From assembly GCA_001784175.1 (NCBI GenBank), contig MFPR01000041.1:1-64000 (forward strand): DNA of 64,000 nucleotides, read 5' to 3'. Origin of the DNA: Candidatus Lindowbacteria bacterium RIFCSPLOWO2_12_FULL_62_27 (GTDB lineage Bacteria; Lindowbacteria; 2-12-FULL-62-27). Position numbers and translations under genes: made by a program. Shown here piece by piece: positions 50,483-58,702 of the stretch. Under the pieces are notes generated by a model. That model did no database searches, had not been told where the DNA came from, and saw only the letters and a program-made list of their open reading frames with translations. Positions within the stretch are counted from its first letter, which is position 1, and each line of letters starts with the position of its first letter.

Positions 50483-50835
50483 GGAGTGAACTCCCCCTTT
50501 GCCGTTAAGGTCCAAAGTTTTCTAGCTTTCGAATCCGTGTCTATCACCAGTTTCGCGTTTGCTGCTACACTTGTGAGTCCTGTGCCGCCAAGCGGCGCCG
50601 AACCCCCTAAGGCCCTACTTCCGGGTTCATCCCAACCCCGGACCCATACCTCCCACCCCTCCCACCACAGCGCCTCGGGTCCGGCCCAATGGTTGTCTTG
50701 GACCGCCTGAAACGCTTCCACACACAGTAAAACAAGTTCACATGCTCACATCTATTCACCTGAGAAACAGCTCTCCAAACCGCCTCCACCCCGTGGCCGT
50801 ACTTATCCACAGCGTTTTAGGCCGCTTGAAGATAT
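50483..50835 (-). promoter_or_regulatory. Long 5' leader of the porin mRNA
   Basis: About 350 nt lie between the predicted transcription start and the porin ATG, and no plausible gene is present. On the minus strand the leader contains a GCCGCTTGGCGGC hairpin (50582-50594), a C/G-rich folded centre (about 50600-50690) and an A/G-rich ribosome site region. I could not match a known riboswitch. A small-RNA or protein-regulated leader, as in enterobacterial porin mRNAs, is possible. Confidence 0.5.
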
Positions 50836-50841
50836 TAGGGT

Positions 50842-50869
50842 AGTGTACCAAGATAAAAACGAATGTCAA
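50842..50869 (-). promoter_or_regulatory. Promoter of the porin gene
   Basis: Consensus TTGACA (50864-50869), 16-nt spacer and TACACT (50842-50847) on the minus strand. It overlaps the last codon of the aminotransferase gene. Confidence 0.68.
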
Positions 50870-52083
50870 GCAAAATTTTTAAAATATTTGACCAGGCGGT
50901 CCAAGCCCCTTTCGATGTCCTTTTCGGACACGGCGTAGGAGAGGCGCAGGCAGGTGGGGGCGCCGAAGCCCACGCCGGAGACGACGGCGACCAGGCAGTC
51001 GGACAACAACGACAGGGACAGGTCGTCGGAGTTGCGGAAGGGAACCCCCCCCTGCCCCCCCTTGGTAAGGGGGGGTGTGGAGAGATAGGCGGACAAATCA
51101 GGGAAAACATAGAAGGCGCCCTCCGGTTTGGGGCAAACTACACCCCGGATGCCGGACAATAGAGATAAAATCAGGTCCCGGCGCTTTCGGAAGGCTTCCA
51201 CCATCGGCGTGACGTCCTGATCGCCCCGCCGGAGGGCCTCCAAGGCGGCCGCCTGGGCGATGGAGGTCGGGTTGGAGGTTTCGTGGCTCTGGATGCGGCC
51301 CATGGCGTCGATGATCTCTTTGGGGCCGGCCGCGTAGCCTATCCGCCAGCCGGTCATGGCGTAGGATTTGGATACACCGTTTACGGTGACGGTCCTATTA
51401 TATATGGAGAGGCCGAAGGCTGCGGGGCTGGCATGGGGAAGGCCGTAGATCAGTTTTTCGTAGATTTCGTCGGAAACGATCAGCATCCCGGCCTTGTCGG
51501 CGATCTCGGCCAGCTTCCGGAGATGGTCGGGCGGGTAGACGGCGCCGGTTGGGTTGGAAGGAGAGTTCAGGACCAAAACCTTTGTGAATTGTGAATTGTG
51601 ATTTGTGATTTGCGATTGCAACTTTTCCGGTGAAAGCAGAAACCCTTCCTGAGGAGTCGTTTCGATAAAGGCCGGGATGCCGCCCGCCAGTTTGACCTGT
51701 TCCGGGTAGCTCACCCAGTAGGGCGTCGGGATCAAGACCCGGTCGCCCGGGTCGAGGACGGCCTGGAAGAAGGTGTAGAGGACGTGTTTGGCGCCGCAGC
51801 CGATGATGACCTGGTCGGGGGCGTAGTCGAGGCCGTTGTCGCGCTTTAATTTTTCGCAGACGGCCTTGCGAAGCTCGACCGTGCCGGAGGCAGGCGTGTA
51901 TTTCGTCTGTCCCTTGCGGATGGCCGCGATCCCGGCCTCCTTGATGGGATCCGGCGTGTCAAAGTCAGGCTCGCCGGCCGTAAAAGAAACGAGGTCCTTG
52001 CCCTCGGCCTTGAGCGCCTTGGCGCGTGCGTCCATCGCAAGCGTTGGGGAGCCGGCGCAGGAACGGGCGCGCGCGGAAATCAC
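50866..52083 (-). CDS. Class I PLP aminotransferase (aspartate aminotransferase-like)
   Basis: 405 residues from GTG 52083, 1 nt after mlaD. SFTAGEPDFDTP, TKYTPASGTVELRKA, VLNSPSNPTGAVY, VSDEIYEKLIYG and VNGVSKSYAMTGWRIGYAAG (PLP lysine in SKSYAMTGWR) match the AspC/AspB type I gamma group. Two dispersed repeats are translated within it: SQITNHNSQFT before the conserved NSPSNPTG loop, and STPPLTKGGQGG near residue 340. Neither removes a catalytic motif. It is the last gene of the Mla unit. Confidence 0.92.
   Translation of the reverse strand: MISARARSCAGSPTLAMDARAKALKAEGKDLVSFTAGEPDFDTPDPIKEAGIAAIRKGQTKYTPASGTVELRKAVCEKLKRDNGLDYAPDQVIIGCGAKHVLYTFFQAVLDPGDRVLIPTPYWVSYPEQVKLAGGIPAFIETTPQEGFLLSPEKLQSQITNHNSQFTKVLVLNSPSNPTGAVYPPDHLRKLAEIADKAGMLIVSDEIYEKLIYGLPHASPAAFGLSIYNRTVTVNGVSKSYAMTGWRIGYAAGPKEIIDAMGRIQSHETSNPTSIAQAAALEALRRGDQDVTPMVEAFRKRRDLILSLLSGIRGVVCPKPEGAFYVFPDLSAYLSTPPLTKGGQGGVPFRNSDDLSLSLLSDCLVAVVSGVGFGAPTCLRLSYAVSEKDIERGLDRLVKYFKNFA
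51045..51076. repeat. C-run/G-run dispersed repeat inside the aminotransferase gene
   Basis: CCCCCCC-TG-CCCCCCC, TTGGTAA, GGGGGGG, opposite in orientation to the copies by the Uma2 genes; read in frame in a surface-loop region of the enzyme. Confidence 0.75.
51583..51618. repeat. TGTGAATT-type short-period repeat inside the aminotransferase gene
   Basis: Four to five units near GTGAATT or GTGATTT. In frame it encodes a Gln/Ile/Thr/Asn/Ser-rich insertion. Confidence 0.78.
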
Positions 52084-52084
52084 A

Positions 52085-53059
52085 TCAAAATCCGGTGAGC
52101 AGAATTCCGGCGAAGGACCCCACGGTGGAGTTGTCCTTGAACTGGTCGACGGCCGAGCCGACTTTCTGGACGACGCGTTTGGTTTCGACGTAGAGCGCGT
52201 CGTCGTTGACGAGCTTGCCGAGCGTTCCCTGGCCCTTGTCGATCTTGGTGACGATGCTTTTGAGACCGGCCGTCGTTTCCTTCAAGCTGGTGCCGAGGTC
52301 GGCCCAGCCCTGGATGGCGTCGCCGATTTTGGTTTCGTTCTGCGCGACGATGGCGTCGAAGCGCTTGGAGGCCGCGTTCATATTTTTGGCGAAGTCCAGC
52401 GCCTGATTGTAGAGCTGGTCGTCCTTGAAGAGTTTCCCGACGGTCCCGCGGCCGGCGGCGGCCTCATCGGAGATTTTTTTCAGGTTGCCGAACGTTCCCT
52501 TCATGGCCGGGCCCATTTCGCCGAAGGTGTTGATGAAATCGGATATTCCATCCTTGTTTTTTTCCATGATGTCGCCGAGGTTGCCGAGGACGCGCTCCTG
52601 GTTCTTGTTGAGGTTGCGCACGAGAACCTGGACGTCGTCGGCGATGAGGTTGGCCTTGTGGACGATCTCGTCGAAATCGGACGTGCCGATGGACCGGATC
52701 TCGCCGCCGGATTTGACAGGCGTCGCGCCCGGGCTGCCAAACTCGATCGAGACGTACCGCCCCCCCATCAGGCTGTCCATGCGGACGGCCGCCCGGGCGT
52801 CCTCCTTGATGGATACGCCGCGCTCGATGCCCATCGCGACCACGACGTCCTGGTCCGCGACCTGAATAGATTTCACCTGGCCGACCTTGACCCCGCCGAC
52901 GGTGACGGGATCGCCGACAGAGAGGCCGTTGACGGCCGGGAACCGGCACAGGACCTCGGATTTTCCGCCGAGCGTGATGTGTTCCGCCTGGAGGGTCAGA
53001 ACGAGGAGGACAACGAGAGCGAGAATGAAAAACAGGCCGACTTTTTGTTCTGCAGTCAT
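52085..53059 (-). CDS. mlaD: MCE/MlaD-type lipid-binding protein
   Basis: 324 residues: one N-terminal membrane helix (VGLFFILALVVLLVLTL), then the MCE domain (VNGLSVGDPVTVGGVKVGQV, DSLMGGRYVSIEFGS), then a long helical C-terminal part (about 120-320). It anchors in the inner membrane and binds phospholipid in the periplasm, with MlaE and MlaF. It is longer than E. coli MlaD (183), as in deltaproteobacterial and other MCE proteins whose helical tails may form a needle. 13 nt after mlaF. Confidence 0.9.
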   Translation of the reverse strand: MTAEQKVGLFFILALVVLLVLTLQAEHITLGGKSEVLCRFPAVNGLSVGDPVTVGGVKVGQVKSIQVADQDVVVAMGIERGVSIKEDARAAVRMDSLMGGRYVSIEFGSPGATPVKSGGEIRSIGTSDFDEIVHKANLIADDVQVLVRNLNKNQERVLGNLGDIMEKNKDGISDFINTFGEMGPAMKGTFGNLKKISDEAAAGRGTVGKLFKDDQLYNQALDFAKNMNAASKRFDAIVAQNETKIGDAIQGWADLGTSLKETTAGLKSIVTKIDKGQGTLGKLVNDDALYVETKRVVQKVGSAVDQFKDNSTVGSFAGILLTGF

Positions 53060-53072
53060 GGCACGACTCCTA

Positions 53073-53813
53073 TCATTTTTTCCCGCGCTGTGTAAAGCGC
53101 CGGACGACCGGATTGTCGCTGCGGCGGCACTCGTCGGGCGTGCCGACGAAATGGAAGCGGCCTTCGTGGAGCATCGCGACGCGGTCGGCGAGCAGGAAGG
53201 CGCTGTCGAGGTCGTGGGTGACGATGAGGGAGGTGACGCCGATGTTACGCTTGAGTTCGAGGATGAGTCCGTCGACGCCCTCGGCGAGGATCGGGTCGAG
53301 GCCGACGGTCGGCTCGTCGTACAGGATGAGCTTCGGCTCGATCGCCAGCACGCGCGCGATCGCGACGCGTTTTTTCATTCCACCGGAAAGTTCGGCCGGC
53401 AGTTTCGACTCGGCGCCGTCAAGCCCGACGAGCGCGAGTTTTTCCTTGCAGCGCCGGACGATCTGGTCTTCCGGCATTTTGTGGCGCTCGCGAAGCGGGA
53501 GGGCGACGTTGTCGAGCGCGCTCAGCGAATTGAGGAGCGCGGATCCCTGGAAGACCATGCCGACATTTTCGCGGAGCACGTTGAGGTCGCGTTCGGCCAT
53601 GGCCGTGACTTCCGCGTCGCCCAGAAAAATCCGCCCGGAGGCCGGCCGCAGAAGGCCGATGAGATTTTTGAGCAGAACGCTCTTGCCGACGCCCGACGGC
53701 CCGATGATCACGAAGATTTCGCCTTCACGGACCTCCATGTCCAGCCCGTTGAGGACGCGCAGTCCGTTGAAATGGACGTGGAGGGCTTCGACGCGGATGA
53801 GGGGGGGCTTCAT
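53073..53813 (-). CDS. mlaF: Phospholipid transport ATPase MlaF
   Basis: 246 residues. Walker A GPSGVGKSVLLK, signature LSGGMKKRVAIARVLA, Walker B LILYDEPTVGLDP and the His switch VTHDL are intact. It powers lipid transfer by MlaE-MlaD. It follows mlaE without an intergenic base. Confidence 0.94.
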   Translation of the reverse strand: MKPPLIRVEALHVHFNGLRVLNGLDMEVREGEIFVIIGPSGVGKSVLLKNLIGLLRPASGRIFLGDAEVTAMAERDLNVLRENVGMVFQGSALLNSLSALDNVALPLRERHKMPEDQIVRRCKEKLALVGLDGAESKLPAELSGGMKKRVAIARVLAIEPKLILYDEPTVGLDPILAEGVDGLILELKRNIGVTSLIVTHDLDSAFLLADRVAMLHEGRFHFVGTPDECRRSDNPVVRRFTQRGKK

Positions 53814-54584
53814 TCAATCAAAGTAGATGAGGAATCGCGTGATGAAATAGTCGCAGATCAGAATCGCGATCAGGGACGCCACCACCGCTCGCGTGGTGGC
53901 GCGGCCGACGCCGTCGGCGCCGCCGGAGGACGAAAGGCCCGCGCGGCAGGAGATCGCGCCGATCAGAAACCCGAACACGGTGCCTTTGACCACGCCGTTG
54001 AAGATTTCCTTGAAATTGACATTGGCGTACAGATTGTCCCAGTACGCGTGATACGAAATGCCGATGTAGGATTTGGCGATCAGCGCGCCGCCGCACATGC
54101 CGACCGCGTCGGCCAAGATCACGAGGAGCGGCAGGGCGATCAGGCACGCGAGAACCCGGGGGACCGCCAGAAACTCGACGGGATTGATGCCGAAGGACCG
54201 CAGGGCGTCGACTTCCTCGGACACGACCATCGTGCCGAGCGCGGTGGCCATCGCGGCGCCGGCGCGGGCGGCGAGGATGATGGCGGTGATGACCGGCCCG
54301 AGTTCCTTGACGATGGACAGGCCGACGAGCGCTCCGACCTTTTCCTCGATGCCGTATTTTTGGAGCTGATAGCCGGACTGGAGCGCGAGGACCATGCCGA
54401 CGAAAAACGAGAGGACCACGGTGATCGGGACGGTTTCGGCGCCGACAAACGAGACCTGGTCGACAAGCTGCCGCGGATGGCGCCGGAGTTTCGGCAGGAG
54501 GGCCACCGACTGGCCTCCGAGTTTGAGAATCTCGCCGGTCTGGCCGAACAACCCGAGCGCGAACCGGCCGGTGGCGGTCAGCAT
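53814..54584 (-). CDS. mlaE: Phospholipid transport permease MlaE
   Basis: 256 residues, five to six membrane helices. VVLSFFVGMVLALQSGYQLQ, GPVITAIILAARAGAAMATALG, SEEVDALRSFGINPVEFLAVPR and FGFLIGAISCRAGLSS are MlaE signatures. It forms the membrane core of the ABC lipid transporter. 19 nt downstream of the WPxY-repeat gene. Confidence 0.94.
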   Translation of the reverse strand: MLTATGRFALGLFGQTGEILKLGGQSVALLPKLRRHPRQLVDQVSFVGAETVPITVVLSFFVGMVLALQSGYQLQKYGIEEKVGALVGLSIVKELGPVITAIILAARAGAAMATALGTMVVSEEVDALRSFGINPVEFLAVPRVLACLIALPLLVILADAVGMCGGALIAKSYIGISYHAYWDNLYANVNFKEIFNGVVKGTVFGFLIGAISCRAGLSSSGGADGVGRATTRAVVASLIAILICDYFITRFLIYFD

Positions 54585-54603
54585 GGGTGCGGGATACGGC
54601 GGC

Positions 54604-56220
54604 TCATCTGGCGGGATGCTGGATGCTGGATAAAACCGTCCCGGAAGACGATTCCTTCGGCAGGGTGCCGCGGTTGAGGATGTGGATGGCCGACAGGACC
54701 GTGTATTTCTGCACGCCGGAGGCGTCGCGGTGGAGCGTGAAGACCGGGCCGATGGTCAGTGCCACTTCCTCACCGTCTTTTCGCCAGTCGACCAGATTCC
54801 ACAAAAGCGACAGCCGGCTTTCCTCGCCCTGGCGCGCGTAATCGACCACGCGCCACAGGGGGCTGTAGACCTCCTGGATCGCCGGAAACTGCGCCTCAAA
54901 GGCCCCGAGAAGATTGGGAAACGAGACGGCCTTGACGCCGGTCAGAGAGTCCTCCTGGAATGAAACGATCGGCCACACGAAAACCTGGCGCTGCCGGTAG
55001 CCGTGGCGGTCCTCGTGGCGGCCGTATACCCAGAGCGGAAAGAACCTGTGATAGAGCCGGCGGCTGTCCGGCCGCGTCGACCGTTCGTACTTGCCCAAGG
55101 TCCAGAGATAGAAAGACGAAATATCCTCCGAGACGGCGCCGGCGGGGCTGACCTGGGTTTTCTTTCGAAAGCCGGCGATCGGCCAGACCTTGAACCCGGT
55201 TTGACTGCCGGTGGTCCGGGAAAAAACCGGCCAGAGGTAATCCCTGGTTTCAAACTGCTCCTTTATATATTTGGTGTTTATATAAAGAGGCCACATTTTG
55301 AACGATCGTTCCAAGTCCGGCGTGACGCGTTTTCCGTAAAATGGAAAGAGGGACTGCGCGTGCCTGCGGCCCTCCAGGATGTCCCAGTACACCGGCAGGC
55401 CCGCGACGATGTCTTTGCCCAAGGCGGTGTCGGCGCTGAGATTCTTCGTGAAATTGAAAACGGGCCACGCCAGAAACCGCGACACATACTGGCCCTCCTT
55501 GACGGTCTGGCCGTAGATGGGCCACAGCTTGACGGTGCGGTATCCGCCGCCGGACCCGACGGTGAAGATGGGCCAGAGGAACTGGTGTTTGACGAACCCG
55601 CCTTTTTCGATCCGCGTGTACAGCGGCCAGAACGCGAAGGACACGCGGTCGTTGCCGAATGCGCCGTAGAGATTGCCGTAGATCGGGAACACGGCCGAAT
55701 AGTCGCGCGTGCTTTTGAACGGGATCGGATAGGACACGTTTCCGGCGGTGCCGGACATATAAATTGGAAACAGCGCCATGTGATGTTGCGGGCCATCCTC
55801 TTTGCGATGATAGACCGGATAAAACGACGTGAACTTGCGCCGCATGCCGTCCTCCGCGGTCCACTCCCGATGGGTCACGATGGGAAAGATGTTGAAGGAC
55901 CGCTCGGTGGGCGTGCGGGTGGCGCGGCCGATCGGCGGGAGGAAATCGACGGTGGTGATCTCGCCATCGGTTTTTTCGGTGACCGACGTGATCAGCGGCC
56001 GGATCGTGCGCCGTTCGCTTTCCGGGCGGAGGGCGCGCGTAAACAGCGGCGCGGCCGCGTGATTGTACTGCCGGCCGCCCGACAGGCTTTCGATGACGCT
56101 GAGCGGCCAGAGATTCGTAATGCGCATGGTCGGCGCCACTTCGGCAAACGCGTAGATCACGCCGCACGCGAGTGAGAACCCCGCCAGGATGTAAACCGCC
56201 AGCCGCGCCCGCAGCTTCAT
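54604..56220 (-). CDS. WPxY/F-repeat envelope protein linked to Mla genes
   Basis: 538 residues. A single N-terminal hydrophobic segment (AVYILAGFSLACGVIYAFA) is followed by about 15 repeats of 25-40 residues, each with an aromatic/Pro core: FYPVYH, LFPIYM, VFPIYG, FWPLYT, LWPIFT, LWPIYG, AWPVFN, LFPFYG, MWPLYI, LWPVFS, VWPIAG, FFPLWV, VWPIVS. Similar repeats occur in uncharacterised proteins of several environmental phyla. The pattern suggests repeated beta hairpins, perhaps an outer-membrane barrel or beta-helix. As the first gene of the mlaE-F-D unit it may be a partner in lipid movement. ATG 56220 is 8 nt after a -10 box. Confidence 0.75.
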   Translation of the reverse strand: MKLRARLAVYILAGFSLACGVIYAFAEVAPTMRITNLWPLSVIESLSGGRQYNHAAAPLFTRALRPESERRTIRPLITSVTEKTDGEITTVDFLPPIGRATRTPTERSFNIFPIVTHREWTAEDGMRRKFTSFYPVYHRKEDGPQHHMALFPIYMSGTAGNVSYPIPFKSTRDYSAVFPIYGNLYGAFGNDRVSFAFWPLYTRIEKGGFVKHQFLWPIFTVGSGGGYRTVKLWPIYGQTVKEGQYVSRFLAWPVFNFTKNLSADTALGKDIVAGLPVYWDILEGRRHAQSLFPFYGKRVTPDLERSFKMWPLYINTKYIKEQFETRDYLWPVFSRTTGSQTGFKVWPIAGFRKKTQVSPAGAVSEDISSFYLWTLGKYERSTRPDSRRLYHRFFPLWVYGRHEDRHGYRQRQVFVWPIVSFQEDSLTGVKAVSFPNLLGAFEAQFPAIQEVYSPLWRVVDYARQGEESRLSLLWNLVDWRKDGEEVALTIGPVFTLHRDASGVQKYTVLSAIHILNRGTLPKESSSGTVLSSIQHPAR

Positions 56221-56228
56221 AGAATCAA

Positions 56229-56257
56229 ATAGTAGCGAATGCGGGGCGGGTCGTCAA
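56229..56257 (-). promoter_or_regulatory. Promoter of the WPxY-Mla-aminotransferase unit
   Basis: TTGACG (56252-56257), 17-nt spacer and TACTAT (56229-56234) on the minus strand, 8 nt before the ATG. Near-consensus, and leaderless by position. Confidence 0.68.
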
Positions 56258-56276
56258 GGATTGGGCGGAAAACATA

Positions 56277-56398
56277 TAACTATTCACCTCCTCTCCCCCC
56301 GCAGGGGGGAGAGGATTGAGGTGAGGGGGGTGGATGGCGGCGACAGGGGACTGCCACCCTCACCCCAACCCTCTCCCGCCACGGGCGGGAGAGGGGGA
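56277..56398. repeat. Composite palindromic dispersed repeat
   Basis: Full copy of about 122 nt: TAACTATTCACCTCCTC, first palindrome, GAGGTGAGGGGGGTGG, a short spacer, CCCTCACCCCAACCC and second palindrome (CTCTCCCGCC-AC-GGGCGGGAGAG). It fills the gap between the AEC transporter gene and the Mla unit. Confidence 0.9.
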
Positions 56399-56417
56399 TA
56401 CAGTTTCGAATAGTTTC

Positions 56418-57314
56418 TCATTCGAGGCGCAACAGGAACGGCAATAGCGGCAGCGATACCGCGGTCGAAATCACGACGGCGGCGGCCGCCTGATCGGGTT
56501 CCGCGCCGTATCGTTCCGCGAGGACATAACTGAAAACGGCGGCCGGAAGCGCGGAGGCGATCAGAACCACCTGGCGGGGCAGGCCGGTGAGAGACAGGAG
56601 GGTGACGGCCGCATATCCGCAGGCGATCCCGCCGGCGAAACGCAGGATCAGGATCAGCGCCAGATTTTTCAGCGAGCGGGGGTCGGTCACGAGCCGCGTC
56701 GGAGTTTCGGCCAGCCGAAGACCGAGCGCCACCAGCGCGAGCGGCGGGGTGGCGGACCCGAGGAAATGGATGGGACGGAGGACGGATTCGGGGACGGACA
56801 CATGGGCGAGTTTCAGAGCGCCGGCGGCCAGGATGGCGCACACGAGGGGCTCGCGAATGACGAGCTTGAATGTTCCCTGGGCCGAGAGGCCGCGTTCGCC
56901 GGCGATCCAGATTCCGAGCGTGAACATGAAGAGCGACTGGACCTGGTCGTAGACCACCACATGGCCGACGGCCTCCGGGCCGAAGGCGAGGTCCATAAGG
57001 GGAATGCCGAGAAAGCCGGAGTTCATGAAGATGACGGGCAGCGCGAACACGCGGACCGGCGCGCCGAACGCGGGCCGCGCGATGAAGCAAAGCGCGGTGA
57101 GGAGCAGGATGACGACCGCCGCGGCCGCGCTCGTGACCGCCATGTCGGCCAGCGAGATGCCTGCGGTCAGGAGCGCGTCGAACACGAGCGCGGGCATGAA
57201 GAGGTCGCAGACGGCCGCCACCCAAAGGTCGGGTTTCCAGTTCCGCCACCGGCCGAAGACGAATCCGGCCAGGATGCAGGCGAAGATCGGCGCGAGGATG
57301 TGCGACAGATTCAT
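56418..57314 (-). CDS. AEC-family transporter (auxin efflux carrier-like)
   Basis: 298 residues with ten predicted membrane segments in two inverted halves. VFMNSGFLGIPLMDLAFG is the conserved AEC motif at the crossover helix. Members move malonate, malate or other organic acids across the inner membrane; substrate unknown here. It is divergent from the citrate synthase operon (about 100 nt between starts), which would fit an organic acid substrate but does not prove it. Confidence 0.85.
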   Translation of the reverse strand: MNLSHILAPIFACILAGFVFGRWRNWKPDLWVAAVCDLFMPALVFDALLTAGISLADMAVTSAAAAVVILLLTALCFIARPAFGAPVRVFALPVIFMNSGFLGIPLMDLAFGPEAVGHVVVYDQVQSLFMFTLGIWIAGERGLSAQGTFKLVIREPLVCAILAAGALKLAHVSVPESVLRPIHFLGSATPPLALVALGLRLAETPTRLVTDPRSLKNLALILILRFAGGIACGYAAVTLLSLTGLPRQVVLIASALPAAVFSYVLAERYGAEPDQAAAAVVISTAVSLPLLPFLLRLE

Positions 57315-57415
57315 GAAGCGGTATGTATCACGGAACGCGGGATTTGACAGCGAAGCCCGGAAATTTTTCCAACCCTTGCGGACGCGCCGGCCGTGTGCTA
57401 GGAAAAAGGAGATCG

Positions 57416-58702
57416 ATGGCGACGCTTCATGAGCGGTTGGCGGAAAACATCCCGGGGCTTCGCAAGGAACTCCAGGGGATCATCAAACAGCACGGAGCGA
57501 GAAAACTTTCGGAGGTCACGGTCGAGCAGGCCTGTGCGGGCCTCCGGAGCGTCCATAGCCTGTTGTGCGACACGTCCGAAGTGGACCCGAACCGCGGCCT
57601 GCTCGTCCGGGGCACGCCGATCTCGGAGCTGACCAATCGCCTTCCCGAAGAAATTTTCTATTTCCTTCTGACTGGCGACATCCCGGACGCCGACGCGCTC
57701 AAGTCTCTTCAGAACGATCTCCGCAAGCGCGCCGACGTGCCGGACCGTGTCTGGACCGTGGTCAACGCGGTGGCCGAGGAGGCGCACCCGATGCGGATGA
57801 CGAGCATCGCGACGCTGAGCCTCGGAACAGAATCGGTGTTCCGGCGGCGATACGATGAGGGGATGAAGAAGGAGGAGTACTGGGAAGCCGCCTTGGAGGA
57901 CGCGCTGACGCTTCTGGCGCGCCTGCCGCAGATTGCGGCGGCCATCTACCGGCGCCGGTACAAGCTGGGCCGGCGCATCCCCTCGGACCCTAAACTGGAC
58001 TGGGCCGCCGACTATGCGCAGATGCTGGGCGTGCCGGACCCGAAAGGCGAGTTCGCCCGGCTCATGCGGCTCTACATGACCCTGCACTGCGACCACGAAG
58101 GCGGCAACGCGAGCGCGTTCACGAGCCATGTGGTTTCCTCGACGCTGTCCGATCCCTACTACGCCGTGAGCGCCGGCTTCAACGCGCTGGCGGGGCCGCT
58201 GCACGGGCTGGCGAACCAGGAATGTCTGGAATTCGTGCTTGGGATTCATAAAAAATTCAAAGGCGCGCCGACGGAGGACGAATACCGGGACTACTGCTGG
58301 GATGTTCTGAACAGCGGCCGCGTGATTCCTGGCTACGGCCATGCCGTCCTGCGCGTGACCGACCCGCGGTTCACGGCGTTTCATCAATTCGGCAAGCTGG
58401 TCTGCCCGAACGACGAGGTGTTCCGGATCGTGGACATGGGCTACAAGGTCATTCCGGAGGTTCTGAAGAAACAGGGCAAGGCGAAGAACACCTGGCCGAA
58501 CGTTGACGCCGGGTCGGGCGCGCTCTTGTATCATTTTGGCGTGACCCAGGCGACGTACTACACGGTATTCTTCGCCGTGTCCCGCGCCCTCGGGCTTCTG
58601 GCGCAGCTCGTGTTGGACCGCGCGATGCTCATCCCGCTGACGCGCCCGAAATCGTTCCCGACCGCGTGGCTCAAGACCTTCATCAATCAATCCGATGTAT
58701 GA
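57416..58702 (+). CDS. gltA: Citrate synthase
   Basis: 428 residues from ATG 57416, with AAGGAG 4 nt upstream; the frame extends upstream to 57323 but lacks homology. The catalytic His and Asp regions are [32 protein letters not shown] and [16 protein letters not shown]. These forms are closer to mitochondrial-type citrate synthases (as reported for Geobacter) than to hexameric GltA of enterobacteria. It makes citrate from acetyl-CoA and oxaloacetate. A possible promoter is TTGCGG (57376-57381), 17 nt, TAGGAA (57399-57404). First of three TCA genes. Confidence 0.93.
   Translation: MATLHERLAENIPGLRKELQGIIKQHGARKLSEVTVEQACAGLRSVHSLLCDTSEVDPNRGLLVRGTPISELTNRLPEEIFYFLLTGDIPDADALKSLQNDLRKRADVPDRVWTVVNAVAEEAHPMRMTSIATLSLGTESVFRRRYDEGMKKEEYWEAALEDALTLLARLPQIAAAIYRRRYKLGRRIPSDPKLDWAADYAQMLGVPDPKGEFARLMRLYMTLHCDHEGGNASAFTSHVVSSTLSDPYYAVSAGFNALAGPLHGLANQECLEFVLGIHKKFKGAPTEDEYRDYCWDVLNSGRVIPGYGHAVLRVTDPRFTAFHQFGKLVCPNDEVFRIVDMGYKVIPEVLKKQGKAKNTWPNVDAGSGALLYHFGVTQATYYTVFFAVSRALGLLAQLVLDRAMLIPLTRPKSFPTAWLKTFINQSDV

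Noticed and set aside
50600-50700. Cobalamin or c-di-GMP riboswitch in the porin leader
   Set aside because: Isolated look-alike strings but not the conserved order of boxes; kept only as a structured leader.
52887-54677. 596-codon plus-strand frame opposite mlaD-mlaF-mlaE
   Set aside because: Asp/Glu/Arg-rich shadow spanning three real genes with intact Walker and permease motifs on the other strand.
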